Assembly (NCBI GenBank): GCA_947474995.1
Contig: CANJNJ010000036.1
Location: 1-38,930, forward strand
From: Opitutaceae bacterium
Lineage (GTDB): Bacteria > Verrucomicrobiota > Verrucomicrobiia > Opitutales > Opitutaceae
Direction of reading: 5' to 3'
Length of the DNA: 38,930 bases
In this document: in pieces, positions 8,928-16,405 of the stretch
Layout: each line of letters begins with the position of its first letter
Position numbering within the stretch: the first letter of the stretch is position 1
Program-made: the position numbers and the translations under genes
The notes under the pieces: generated by a model
Seen by the model: only the letters and a program-made list of their open reading frames with translations
Told to the model about the DNA's origin: nothing
Databases searched by the model: none

Positions 8928-10796
8928 CGGGCCCAAGCGGACTTCGATCGCATCGCGATTCCGTGTCCAGTCGAGCGCGGGCCAGCCCCGCAGCGGGACC
9001 GGCCGTCCGATGATTTTTCGGCGGAGGCGAAGGGGAAAGTGGGAGGTTCCATTGGTCAGGGCGACGTCCTCGAGCTTCACCTGCCCGAGCCCCCGCAATA
9101 CGAGCCGCAGGCGCGGCAGGGTTTGCGGCGAGCCGTCCCAGTCCACTGGGGCGGCGTGTTCCCGGCGCAAGCCCCCGTGCCGCCGGGCGGCGCGATTCTG
9201 GAATTCGTGGGTGTGGCACGCCTGGAGCGTTTCCCATTTTCCGTCCGGTCGCTTCTGCTCGACCGCGACCAGATGCGCCCCCGGTTGGAAGTTGTTCACC
9301 ACGTAACAAAGCTGCCACTTCGGCTCGAAGGCCGTCGGGTCCTTGAGTCGGGCGGCATCGGCGCGAAGGATTTCCTCGTTCGGCCCGTGAGTTCCCCGTT
9401 CTCGGGTCGAAGCCCACATGGCTTTCGCCGCCTGCTGTCCCGCCGCGATCGCCGCGGGTAAAGTCTCCCGCTCGTCCGCCGTGCGCACCGCGAGGTCGCG
9501 TTGCGCGAGATAGTGCCGGAATTCCACGCTCGTTTGCAGCGGCCCGGGCAGGGAAGTTCGTCCCTTCCGGCCGGTGCGCGCCAGCTCCCGAAAATATTTC
9601 TCTTCCCTCCGATATTCGCCCACGGATTCGCGCCGCGAAACCGTGTTCCAGTTGGAATTGATTTCCCACCGCGGATAGCCGCCAAAGGGAAACCGATCGC
9701 ACGCCAGCGCCACCTGGGCCGATCGCCGGGCGGTTTTCCGCCCAAACACCCGCGCGAAGCCGCGCTCGAGCATCTCCGCGGGCTCGCTCACACCGCGATC
9801 GAGCCAAAGGGAGGCGGCGGCGGCGTCGACGACAGTCGTCAACTCCAGCGCGAGGCGGTTCGGCTCCCAACTCGTCATCAGGAATCCGGTCGCGTTGAGC
9901 CGTTGGCAATGCCGCCACCACGAGAGGATGTTCTCCAGCCGGTCGCGAAAGTGCGGCATCGGTTCGTAGCGAAACGCGCCGTTCATCGGGCAGCCCCAGT
10001 ATTCGTTTCCTCGGGCGCACAGCCGTTCGCCGAGATCGCTTTCGACGTAGTTGAACAGCTCCACGCGTGGCCGCCGCGGGAAATTGTAGTAGTACCATTC
10101 GTAGACCGCGACGTCTCGCGGCAACAGCGGTACGGCGTCCGGCACAAAATAGAGCATGTCCGCCCACAGCCCCAGGTGCAGTCCTTGTTCCACGGCCAAT
10201 CCGCGCAGCTGATGGACGTAGGTGGCAAAGTGGGCCGCCCGTCCCCGTCGTCTTATGTCCGCGCGGCAGCGGGGACATTTGCCGAGGTGAAACGATTCAT
10301 CGAGGCCGACATGGACTTTCCCTGCGGTGCAAAAGGGCGCCATGTCGCGCAGCAATTTCTCGGCGACCTCGAGCGTGCGGGGATGGAGTGGGCAAATCTG
10401 TCCGCGCTCGAGCGGCGAGCCGTCGGGCGCGCGCAGTTCGTTGAGGTCGCGCAGTTCCGGGCGTTTGATCAGGTATTGGGTGTGCCCGAGGAGATTGACG
10501 ATCGGTACGACCTTGATGCCCGCCTTCGTGGCCGCGCTCACGAGACGTTGGAACTCGCGATAGGTGTAGGCGTCGGACCGCGCGACGCCGGGCAGGCTCG
10601 GATATTCGACGGCGTCCTCGAGGTGGAGGTAGAGCTCGTTGTAACCCCACTCGGCGTAACGGGGAAGTTGGGCCAGTAGCCAGTCGAGCCGTTCGACCTG
10701 CCGCGCCAGATCCCATTGGAAGCCGAGGTTTTTGCGCTGCAAAAACCTGGTGGATTTCCCGCCGGGGGCGGAAAATTGGGGATCGGTCAAAGGCAT
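8919..10796 (-). CDS. Glycoside hydrolase family 20-like protein
   Basis: A 625-residue protein without a signal peptide. The ATG at 10796 is set by a GAGGA Shine-Dalgarno seven bases upstream. A TIM-barrel-like region starts at GFQWDLARQVERLDWLLAQL (residues 25-44) and includes NLLGHTQYLI and VHVGLDESFHLGKCPRC. Asp166-Glu167 matches the catalytic Asp-Glu pair of GH20 beta-N-acetylhexosaminidases, and Cys174/Cys177 follow at once, which is not a general GH20 feature. The C-terminal part (after about residue 500) looks like a beta-rich accessory domain. It may cleave N-acetylhexosamine residues, or be a GH20-related enzyme of other specificity. Residues of about 6-24 are encoded by a palindromic repeat, and the stop codon lies in another. 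It is divergent from the MOSC gene. Confidence 0.72.
   Translation of the reverse strand: MPLTDPQFSAPGGKSTRFLQRKNLGFQWDLARQVERLDWLLAQLPRYAEWGYNELYLHLEDAVEYPSLPGVARSDAYTYREFQRLVSAATKAGIKVVPIVNLLGHTQYLIKRPELRDLNELRAPDGSPLERGQICPLHPRTLEVAEKLLRDMAPFCTAGKVHVGLDESFHLGKCPRCRADIRRRGRAAHFATYVHQLRGLAVEQGLHLGLWADMLYFVPDAVPLLPRDVAVYEWYYYNFPRRPRVELFNYVESDLGERLCARGNEYWGCPMNGAFRYEPMPHFRDRLENILSWWRHCQRLNATGFLMTSWEPNRLALELTTVVDAAAASLWLDRGVSEPAEMLERGFARVFGRKTARRSAQVALACDRFPFGGYPRWEINSNWNTVSRRESVGEYRREEKYFRELARTGRKGRTSLPGPLQTSVEFRHYLAQRDLAVRTADERETLPAAIAAGQQAAKAMWASTRERGTHGPNEEILRADAARLKDPTAFEPKWQLCYVVNNFQPGAHLVAVEQKRPDGKWETLQACHTHEFQNRAARRHGGLRREHAAPVDWDGSPQTLPRLRLVLRGLGQVKLEDVALTNGTSHFPLRLRRKIIGRPVPLRGWPALDWTRNRDAIEVRLGPSS
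10726..10780. repeat. GGTTTTTGC double-hairpin repeat, copy 1 (inside a coding region)
   Basis: Perfect hairpin AGGTTTTTGCGCTGCAAAAACCT (in two arms, 10726-10748), followed by a second GC-rich palindrome TTTCCCGCCGGGGGCGGAAA. It is translated as part of the N-terminus of the GH20-like protein. It is inverted relative to copy 2 at 10851 and related to copy 3 at 13216. Confidence 0.8.
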
Positions 10797-10850
10797 CGTT
10801 GTCCTCGATTGATGAACTGGCGATGACGGTCGTTCAAGGGGCAACGAACC

Positions 10851-10904
10851 CGGGGATTTTCCGCTCGCGGAAAATTCCGTTAGGTTTTTGCGTAGCAGAA
10901 ACCT
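10851..10904. repeat. GGTTTTTGC double-hairpin repeat, copy 2
   Basis: A slightly decayed copy: the palindrome GATTTTCCGCTCGCGGAAAATTC precedes the imperfect hairpin AGGTTTTTGCGTAGCAGAAACCT, each arm pair being partly mismatched. It is oriented opposite to copy 1, so the two bracket about 70 bases that hold the GH20/MOSC divergent start region. Its last base is the first base of the proposed MOSC start codon. Confidence 0.75.
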
Positions 10905-11395
10905 TGGTCACGATCCGCCACATCCTTATTTCACCCGGCCATAATTATTTTGGCCGCTACGGTGAACCACCGGGCGAGCATCCGATGCGCGAGGTCACGG
11001 CCGTTTCGTGTCGGGCCGGCTGGGGACTCGAGGGCGATCGCTTTTATGGCTATCGCCCCGGCTACCGCGGCCAGGTGACGTTCTTTGGTTGGGAGACCTG
11101 CTTGGCGGCCCGGAAAAAATTCGGCGCACCCCAGCTCTCCCCGATGGCATTTCGGCGGAATGTGGTCCTCGAAGGGATCGACCTGAATACGTTGATCGGC
11201 CGCCGGTTCGTGCTCGGGGGCGTCGAATTCGAGGGCACCGAGGAATCGCGTCCGTGCCACTGGATGAACGCGGCCGTGGCGCCGGGCGCGGAGGATTGGC
11301 TGCGCGGGCAGGGCGGCCTGCGCGCGAAGGTTCTCAGCGACGGCCCGCTCGAGGCGGGTCCGGTTGGGCTATGGCTTTCTCAGGAAGTTGCCTAG
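10904..11395 (+). CDS. MOSC-domain protein
   Basis: A 163-residue protein of the MOSC (molybdenum cofactor sulfurase C-terminal) family, whose members bind sulfur-carrying or molybdenum cofactors. The core reads ISPGHNYFGRYGEPPG, then GLEGDRFYGYRPGYRGQVTF, then EESRPCHWMN, with a Cys in the usual place near the C-terminal end of the domain. Relatives begin with a Met shortly before the IRHIxISPGHN stretch, which points to the TTG at 10904. An ATG at 10823 is also in frame, but the 27 residues it would add are encoded by repeat copy 2. The gene is divergent from the GH20-like gene and its end overlaps the convergent cca gene by 27 bases. The substrate is unknown. Confidence 0.78.
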   Translation: MVTIRHILISPGHNYFGRYGEPPGEHPMREVTAVSCRAGWGLEGDRFYGYRPGYRGQVTFFGWETCLAARKKFGAPQLSPMAFRRNVVLEGIDLNTLIGRRFVLGGVEFEGTEESRPCHWMNAAVAPGAEDWLRGQGGLRAKVLSDGPLEAGPVGLWLSQEVA

Positions 11396-12775
11396 CCAGG
11401 CGACTCCGCCGGCTTCGTCGCTGAACGCGCCATCGAGTTGGGCCTCGAACGCCGCGTCGATGATCGGTTTGAATTCGGCTCCGGGCTTCATCCCGAGGGC
11501 GAGCAAATGCCGTCCGAGCACGATCGGCTTGGGGGCGGAGTCGGCCAGCGCCAGAGCGTGGGCTTTGGCCACGAGTTCATCGATGCGCGTGTGAATCTCG
11601 ACGGAGGGCAGGGGCGGCCGGCCGTTGGCGTCCGCCCGCATGATGAAGGCGAGATCATCGATGGTCGCCGGAGCGAGCCGGCGGGCCAGTCGGCGCACGC
11701 TCGTGTCCGAAAATGTCGTCTGGCCGTGGTGATGCGCCAGATGATTGACGACGAGTGCTTGCACCGCGGGGTCCACTTCCAACGGCGCGCCGATGCGGCG
11801 GAGAAATTGGACCGCGATGGGCCCGCCAGCCGCCTCGTGTCCCGGACTCGTCCACCGCATCTGGCCGCGTTTCTCCGCCTGCACCGTGGTCAGTGGCTTG
11901 CCGAAGTCGTGCGCCAGCACTCCGAACATCAGGAGCCGTCGGCGCGCGGCGTTGGCGTCGGCCCACTCCGGCAGGGCGACGAGGGCGTCGAGGCAGAACT
12001 GGGTGTGCGTGAACACGTCGCCTTCCGGATGCCATTCGGGCTCCTGGGGCGTGCCGCGCAGGACCGCGACCTCGGGAAAGTGCTTCAGCCAGTGGGTCTC
12101 CTCGAGGACGGCCAGCCCCCGCGATGGCTTGATCGACTTGGTCGCCCATTTTTCCCATTCGCCCCAGACGCGCTCCACGGGGAGTTCGGCAAAGGTGTGG
12201 CTGATGCTCCGGCACAGCGACACGGTTTCGGGCGCCAGCGTGAAGTCGAAGCGGGCGGCAAATTGAAAAGCCCGCAGCACGCGCAGCGGATCTTCCACAA
12301 ACGCGGCGCTCGTGTGACGCAGAAGGCGCGCCTGCAGGTCGCGTTGGCCGCCGTGGGGATCGATCAGTTCGCCGGTAAAGGGGTCGAGGGCGATCGCATT
12401 GATCGTGAAATCGCGCCGGGCCGCGGCATCGGCCGCATCCAGCTTCGGATCAGGCTCGACGGCAAAACCGCGGTGCCCCGCGCCCGTCTTCGATTCGCGG
12501 CGGGGCAGGCTGAAGTCGTACTCGGCGCCGGATTCGCGGCTCCGCACTTTGATGACGCCAAAGCTGCGGCCGACCACGTCGGTCGACCCAAAGGGCCCGA
12601 GCGCACGATGGAGCGTCTCGAAATCGACACCCCCGACTTCGATATCGAAGTCCTTGGCGTTCTGCCCGGTCAGCCAGTCGCGCACGCCGCCGCCCACTAG
12701 TCGGGGTCGCCCCACGCGTCGAAGCGCGTCGAGCATCGCGTGCAGGTCGTCCGGAAGCTGAAGTGGCGGTGGCAT
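11369..12775 (-). CDS. cca: CCA tRNA nucleotidyltransferase / poly(A) polymerase family, with HD domain
   Basis: A 468-residue enzyme expected to add or repair the 3' CCA end of tRNAs. The nucleotidyltransferase head shows LVGGGVRDWLTG (26-37) and the catalytic metal-binding DFDIEV (42-47), then RRDFTINAIALDPF (120-133) and DPLRVLRAFQFAARFDF (162-178). A C-terminal HD domain follows, with HPEGDVFTHT (249-258) and LAHDFGKP (287-294), suggesting an added phosphohydrolase activity as in some bacterial CCA enzymes. The family also includes poly(A) polymerases and split A- or CC-adding enzymes that sequence alone separates poorly. The stop of the DUF423 gene upstream lies 3 bases before this start, so the two are probably co-transcribed. 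Confidence 0.9.
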   Translation of the reverse strand: MPPPLQLPDDLHAMLDALRRVGRPRLVGGGVRDWLTGQNAKDFDIEVGGVDFETLHRALGPFGSTDVVGRSFGVIKVRSRESGAEYDFSLPRRESKTGAGHRGFAVEPDPKLDAADAAARRDFTINAIALDPFTGELIDPHGGQRDLQARLLRHTSAAFVEDPLRVLRAFQFAARFDFTLAPETVSLCRSISHTFAELPVERVWGEWEKWATKSIKPSRGLAVLEETHWLKHFPEVAVLRGTPQEPEWHPEGDVFTHTQFCLDALVALPEWADANAARRRLLMFGVLAHDFGKPLTTVQAEKRGQMRWTSPGHEAAGGPIAVQFLRRIGAPLEVDPAVQALVVNHLAHHHGQTTFSDTSVRRLARRLAPATIDDLAFIMRADANGRPPLPSVEIHTRIDELVAKAHALALADSAPKPIVLGRHLLALGMKPGAEFKPIIDAAFEAQLDGAFSDEAGGVAWLGNFLRKP

Positions 12776-12778
12776 CCC

Positions 12779-13174
12779 TTATTCTTCTTTGGCGAGAGCC
12801 GCCGCGATCACGAATAGCCAGCCTCCCATCAGGGCGAGGCCGCCGAGCGGGGTCACCGGCCCCAGCCAGCGCGGTCCCCCCAAAGCCAAGCCATAGAGGG
12901 AACCGGAAAAGAGGAGGGTGCCGACGCACCAGCAACGAACGGCCCAGAGGATCCGATTGACCGGACCGGTGTTCGCTGCGCGCAGCCATGCGGCGGTTCC
13001 CAGCAGGGCGACGGCGTGAAACACATGATAACGGGCGCCGGTATCCCACGCGTGAGCCATGCCACGCTCGGCCAATGTCGTCGCCAAAGCATGAGCACCC
13101 AATGCTCCAAGGGCGACGCCGGTGAGGCCAAAGAAGCCAGCCGCGAGCAAGGGAAAGCGATATCGGGTGGTCAT
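12779..13174 (-). CDS. DUF423 family small membrane protein (YgdD-like)
   Basis: A 131-residue integral membrane protein with four likely transmembrane segments. It carries the family signature at the N-terminus (GLTGVALGALGAHAL) followed by WDTGARYHVFHAVALL, and later FSGSLYGLAL and PLGGLALMGGWL. The length fits DUF423. The biochemical role of the family is unknown. It is the first gene of a tight pair with cca (3-base gap). The spacer upstream, shared with the divergent rplM operon, carries a double-hairpin repeat. The assignment to the family is strong; no function is claimed. Confidence 0.88.
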   Translation of the reverse strand: MTTRYRFPLLAAGFFGLTGVALGALGAHALATTLAERGMAHAWDTGARYHVFHAVALLGTAAWLRAANTGPVNRILWAVRCWCVGTLLFSGSLYGLALGGPRWLGPVTPLGGLALMGGWLFVIAAALAKEE

Positions 13175-13215
13175 GCGCCTAAAAGTCGCACATTGGCAGC
13201 GGGAAACAAGACTGG

Positions 13216-13274
13216 AGGTTTTTGCGGTGCAAAAACCTCCTCGATTTTCCTCCCCGGGCGGAAATCCCGGGAAA
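13216..13274. repeat. GGTTTTTGC double-hairpin repeat, copy 3
   Basis: Perfect hairpin with arms AGGTTTTTGC and GCAAAAACCT (13216-13238), then a palindromic CCCCGGGCGGAAATCCCGGG segment. It lies between DUF423 and rplM, immediately upstream of the candidate rplM promoter. Confidence 0.8.
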
Positions 13275-13280
13275 ACTCAG

Positions 13281-13308
13281 TTGACAGGCTCTCGCGAAAC
13301 CCTAGCTC
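13281..13308 (+). promoter_or_regulatory. Candidate promoter of the rplM-rpsI operon
   Basis: A perfect -35 hexamer TTGACA (13281-13286) is followed after 16 bases by TAGCTC (13303-13308), a poor -10. Its place just upstream of rplM is right for a ribosomal-protein promoter. The weak -10 would put transcription start only a few bases before the ATG at 13324, so the match is tentative. Confidence 0.35.
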
Positions 13309-13323
13309 TTGACCTCTTTTCGC

Positions 13324-13752
13324 ATGAAAACGTATCTCGCCAAGAAGGAGACAGTGCAACCCAAGTGGCACCTGATCGATGCCACCGAGGTTCCCCTCGG
13401 TCGCCTCGCCGTCAAGGCCGCCAATCTTATCCGTGGCCGGCACAAGCCCACCTATACTCCGAGCGTGGACACCGGCGACTACGTCGTGGTGATCAACGCC
13501 AACAAGGTGGTGCTCACGGGCAAGAAGGAAGTCCAGAATGAGTACATGTTCTTCTCCGGCTTCGTCGGCGGCGAGAGTTACCGCAAGGTTTCCCTGATGC
13601 GCCAGCGCCACCCCGAGTTCATCATCGAGCACGCCGTCAAAGGCATGCTGCCGAAGAACCGGATCGCAGCCAAGATGCTCACCAAGCTCCGCGTGTTTGC
13701 CGGCCCGACCCACACGCACGAGGCCAACAACCCCCAAAAGATTTCCGTCTGA
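13324..13752 (+). CDS. rplM: 50S ribosomal protein L13
   Basis: A 142-residue ribosomal protein of the large subunit, an early assembly protein. It shows the family's WHLIDATEVPLGRLA near the N-terminus, then GKHKP-like GRHKPTYTP, GDYVVVINANKVVLTGKK and the C-terminal AVKGMLPKNRI. The length is normal. The ATG at 13324 was preferred over one at 13309 because it matches the family start (MKTYLAKK). It is followed 14 bases later by rpsI, the conserved L13-S9 pair of most bacteria. The order and intactness give a firm housekeeping anchor for this part of the window. Confidence 0.98.
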   Translation: MKTYLAKKETVQPKWHLIDATEVPLGRLAVKAANLIRGRHKPTYTPSVDTGDYVVVINANKVVLTGKKEVQNEYMFFSGFVGGESYRKVSLMRQRHPEFIIEHAVKGMLPKNRIAAKMLTKLRVFAGPTHTHEANNPQKISV

Positions 13753-13766
13753 TTCCCTGACTGCCC

Positions 13767-14171
13767 ATGAGCGCTGCTACTCCCGCCAATATTTTCCTCG
13801 GCACCGGCCGCCGCAAGACCTCTACCGCCCGCGTGCGGATTACCGAGGGCACCGGCAAACTCTCCGTCAACGGGCGCGAGTTTGACAGTTACTTTTCCCA
13901 CGAGAATTTCTCGAAACAGGCTTATGCGCCGTTGCTGACGGTCGACCTGCGCGAGAAGATCGATGTGACGGCCAATGTCGCGGGTGGCGGAGTCGCCGGC
14001 CAGGCTGGCGCCGTCGCCCATGGTATTGCCCGCGCGCTCCAGAAGATGAACGCCGAACTCCGTCCGGCTCTGAAGAAGGCCGGCCACATCAAGCGCGACC
14101 CGCGCGAGAAGGAACGCAAAAAGCCCGGCCAGCCCGGCGCCCGCAAGCGCTTCCAGTTCTCGAAGCGCTGA
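13767..14171 (+). CDS. rpsI: 30S ribosomal protein S9
   Basis: A 134-residue ribosomal protein of the small subunit. It has [14 protein letters not shown] near the N-terminus, [21 protein letters not shown] in the middle and the family's very basic C-terminal tail ending RKRFQFSKR, which reaches toward the P-site tRNA in known structures. Length and start are typical. It is the second gene of the operon with rplM and is followed 28 bases later by a strong rho-independent terminator. Confidence 0.98.
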   Translation: MSAATPANIFLGTGRRKTSTARVRITEGTGKLSVNGREFDSYFSHENFSKQAYAPLLTVDLREKIDVTANVAGGGVAGQAGAVAHGIARALQKMNAELRPALKKAGHIKRDPREKERKKPGQPGARKRFQFSKR

Positions 14172-14199
14172 GTTTGCTCCGAGCACTCTTGGTTTTATC

Positions 14200-14230
14200 A
14201 ACCGCCCGCTTTATCCGCGGGCGGTTTTTT
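14200..14230 (+). terminator. Rho-independent terminator of rplM-rpsI
   Basis: Perfect 10-bp stem (AACCGCCCGC, 14200-14209, with GCGGGCGGTT, 14217-14226), a 7-base loop and a T-tract reaching 14230. It is the clearest terminator in the window. Confidence 0.92.
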
Positions 14231-14263
14231 ATTGGCGACGTGAGTCGATTCGGACCGGGCGCT

Positions 14264-14330
14264 CGTCGTTCCGCCTTCAGGCGGAAGGATTGAACTGTTC
14301 AGATTCCGCCTGAAGGAGGAACGACGAACA
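14264..14330. repeat. TTCCGCC palindrome family, copy 2
   Basis: Arms GTCGTTCCGCCTTCAGGCGG (14265-14284) and CCGCCTGAAGGAGGAACGAC (14306-14325) form a long hairpin with one bulged position. Each arm contains its own small palindrome, as in the copy at 8861. It lies just past the rpsI terminator; the remaining spacer to 14437 holds nothing else recognisable. Confidence 0.85.
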
Positions 14331-14437
14331 GGGCGTCCAGTTTCCGGGCGTAGCCCGGGTACTCGTTCGATACCCAAGAGGGTCGGTAAATTTCGCGATG
14401 GCGATCTGGAACGTGACCTGCTTATTGAAGGACTCAG

Positions 14438-14695
14438 ATGAAAAACGCCCTCCTTCGCTCGCTCCCCTTTGCCTGCACTTTTTCCGCCCTGGCCACCGAG
14501 GCCTTCGCGCACCCGGGACATGACGGGCACGAGCTGACGTGGGACTTGGGCCATCTCGTGTCGCATCCTTTGGCGACCTTGGGTTGCGCGGTCGTTTTGC
14601 TGGCGGGAGCTTGGGCCGTGGCCCAGTTATTGGAAATCGGCGCCGGGCGAGTGCGCGAAGTGGTCCGCCAGCGCCGGTCCGATCGCCGCGAGTAA
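14438..14695 (+). CDS. Small His-rich exported membrane protein, unknown function
   Basis: An 85-residue protein supported by a good Shine-Dalgarno (GAAGGA, six bases before the ATG). It has a signal peptide (MKNALLRSLPFACTFSALAT), a His/Asp-rich stretch just after the cleavage region (AHPGHDGHELTWDLGHLVSH), one transmembrane helix (PLATLGCAVVLLAGAWAVAQLL) and a basic cytoplasmic tail (RQRRSDRRE). The His-rich segment on the non-cytoplasmic side recalls the HxxHD-type start of HupE/UreJ nickel permeases, but this protein is far too short to be one. It is convergent with ureD, so a role in metal handling for urease is possible but unproven. I do not recognise a named family. Confidence 0.68.
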   Translation: MKNALLRSLPFACTFSALATEAFAHPGHDGHELTWDLGHLVSHPLATLGCAVVLLAGAWAVAQLLEIGAGRVREVVRQRRSDRRE

Positions 14696-14816
14696 GGGTC
14701 GAAGTAGCGCCGCGCACCTATCGGAGCGGACGAAGGGCCCGCGTAATTTTCGGTGCCCATTGGGTACTCTTGGGGGGCGACATGCGGCGTTTCCCGACGC
14801 CGGTGGGAGACCGGTG

Positions 14817-15641
14817 CTAAAGCTTTCGCGGATCACACGCGAGTCGCGGATATTGGGTCGCGAGAATCCGGCGCGATTCGCGCAGGGCGTCCCGCAAACG
14901 CATCGGATCGGCCGCGACAAATTTCAGGCTCCAGCCGCCGCGCCGCAGCGCGCTGACGCCGACCCAGAGTCCGCTACCGTGCAGCGCCGCGACGACCTTG
15001 CGCCACGCTGGCGCGGAGTCCGGGTCGGGCGTGATGAGCACCGCATTGGCAAAGCACGCCGCGGGACCGGAGCCCGCCAGTTCGGCCAGCGCGTGCAGCG
15101 AGTCGCCGGTCTGGTCGAGCCGTTCCCGCAGGATTAGTTCGTCCCCGAGGCGAACGTCGATTTCCAGGCAGAGCCGGTCCCAACTCCAGGCTTCGTCGTG
15201 CGCAATTCGGCCCGCGGCGAGTTGATCGACGAAGAAGAGCGATCCGCCTGGTGCGATCGCCACGGTCGTCACCTGGCGGTAATGCGAGCCGCGATGCGGC
15301 ACCAAGGGTTCGGGCATGACTTCCAGCCATCCGCCCGCGGCCACGGCGAAATGCTGGCGGCATTCGGCGGTGCCCTCCTTCATCTGGAAAATCCGGCTGG
15401 CGCTCGGCGTGGTCATCAGCAGGGCCGCCCCCGCGCCGACGGCGATATCTGACTCGAGGCGATCGCCGGAGAGAATACCTGCGGTGGGATTCACGATCTG
15501 CACGAGCAGCGTGCACGCGTCGGCGTCCCAGTAGGACTTGCTGACGTGATACGGCGCGCGGAACGACTGCGCGGCGAGAACGGTGCGCCCGTCGGCCCGC
15601 GCTTCGGCGCGCAGCGCAAGGTGTCCGGAAAAATCGGCCAT
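14817..15641 (-). CDS. ureD: Urease accessory protein UreD
   Basis: A 274-residue accessory protein that binds apo-urease first and recruits UreF and UreG for nickel insertion. Family landmarks are VQIVNPTAGILSGDRLESDI, LMTTPSASRIFQMKEG, WLEVMPEPLVPHRGSHY and FVDQLAAGRIAH. Length is normal. Its ATG overlaps the ureG stop by one base (TGATG), so translation is coupled. It is the last gene of the accessory group ureE-ureF-ureG-ureD and is convergent with the small His-rich protein. No terminator is obvious in the 121 bases between them. Confidence 0.95.
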   Translation of the reverse strand: MADFSGHLALRAEARADGRTVLAAQSFRAPYHVSKSYWDADACTLLVQIVNPTAGILSGDRLESDIAVGAGAALLMTTPSASRIFQMKEGTAECRQHFAVAAGGWLEVMPEPLVPHRGSHYRQVTTVAIAPGGSLFFVDQLAAGRIAHDEAWSWDRLCLEIDVRLGDELILRERLDQTGDSLHALAELAGSGPAACFANAVLITPDPDSAPAWRKVVAALHGSGLWVGVSALRRGGWSLKFVAADPMRLRDALRESRRILATQYPRLACDPRKL

Positions 15642-16270
15642 CAGCGCGCAGGGCCGGCGGGCTTTTGCGCGAACAGCACCTCGCGCTCGAGCCAGGCGAT
15701 CACGGCGTCGAGATTGTGCTCCCGCTTGAGGTCGCAGAACAGAAATGGCCGCGCGCCGCGCTGGATGCGGGCGTCGCGCTCCATCACGCCGAGATCGGCG
15801 CCGACGAGCGGGGCGAGATCGATTTTATTGATGATCAATAAATCGCTGAACTTGATCGCCGGCCCGCCCTTGCGCGGGATTTTGTCCCCTTCCGCGACGT
15901 CGATCACATAGATGAAAGCGTCGACGAGTTCGGGCGAAAAGGTCGCGGTCAAATTGTCCCCGCCGCTTTCGACGAGCAGCACCTGCAGGTCGGGAAACCT
16001 GGCCTCCAGCGTGCGGCAGGCCTGCTCGTTCATCGTGGTGTCGTCGCGGATCGCCGTGTGCGGGCAACCACCGGTCTCGACGCCGGCGATGCGCTCGGCC
16101 GGCAGCGCGCTGTGCCGGATGAGAAATTGGGCATCCTCGGAGCAGTAAATGTCGTTCGTCACGACGGCCATCGAGTAGCGCTGGCGGAGTCGCTGGCAGA
16201 GCTTGAGGCAAAGCATCGTCTTGCCGGAACCAACCGGGCCGCCGATGCCGATGCGAGGAGGACGGGACAT
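15641..16270 (-). CDS. ureG: Urease accessory GTPase UreG
   Basis: A 209-residue SIMIBI-class GTPase that drives nickel delivery to urease. It has the P-loop [11 protein letters not shown] (residues 8-18), the [13 protein letters not shown] segment, the nickel-binding Cys-Pro-His in [14 protein letters not shown], the LVESGGDNL switch region and the NKIDLAP guanine-specificity motif. Length is normal and the protein lacks the N-terminal His-rich extension seen in some UreG proteins. It lies 135 bases downstream of ureF; that gap is filled by an inverted repeat. ureD follows with a one-base overlap. Confidence 0.97.
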   Translation of the reverse strand: MSRPPRIGIGGPVGSGKTMLCLKLCQRLRQRYSMAVVTNDIYCSEDAQFLIRHSALPAERIAGVETGGCPHTAIRDDTTMNEQACRTLEARFPDLQVLLVESGGDNLTATFSPELVDAFIYVIDVAEGDKIPRKGGPAIKFSDLLIINKIDLAPLVGADLGVMERDARIQRGARPFLFCDLKREHNLDAVIAWLEREVLFAQKPAGPAR

Positions 16271-16282
16271 GGAGAAAAAGGA

Positions 16283-16395
16283 GCGAGTAGCGGGTAGTGA
16301 GTAGCGAGGAGGAAGAGGAGAAGGAACGTTGGAAGAAGTGCGCGGTGGATTTAGGGTGAAGGGCGTGGTCCGCGATTTGGATACCCGCTACTCGC
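16283..16395. repeat. Inverted repeat in the ureF-ureG spacer
   Basis: Perfect 14-base arms GCGAGTAGCGGGTA (16283-16296) and TACCCGCTACTCGC (16382-16395) enclose 85 bases. Internal copies of GTAGCG/GTAGTGAGTAG make the arms partly self-repeating. It fills nearly all of the 135-base gap between ureF and ureG. Confidence 0.85.
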
Positions 16396-16405
16396 TACTT
16401 TCATA

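Noticed and set aside
11438-12700. A 420-codon plus-strand frame opposite cca
   Set aside because: Antisense to a complete cca gene and without any domain.
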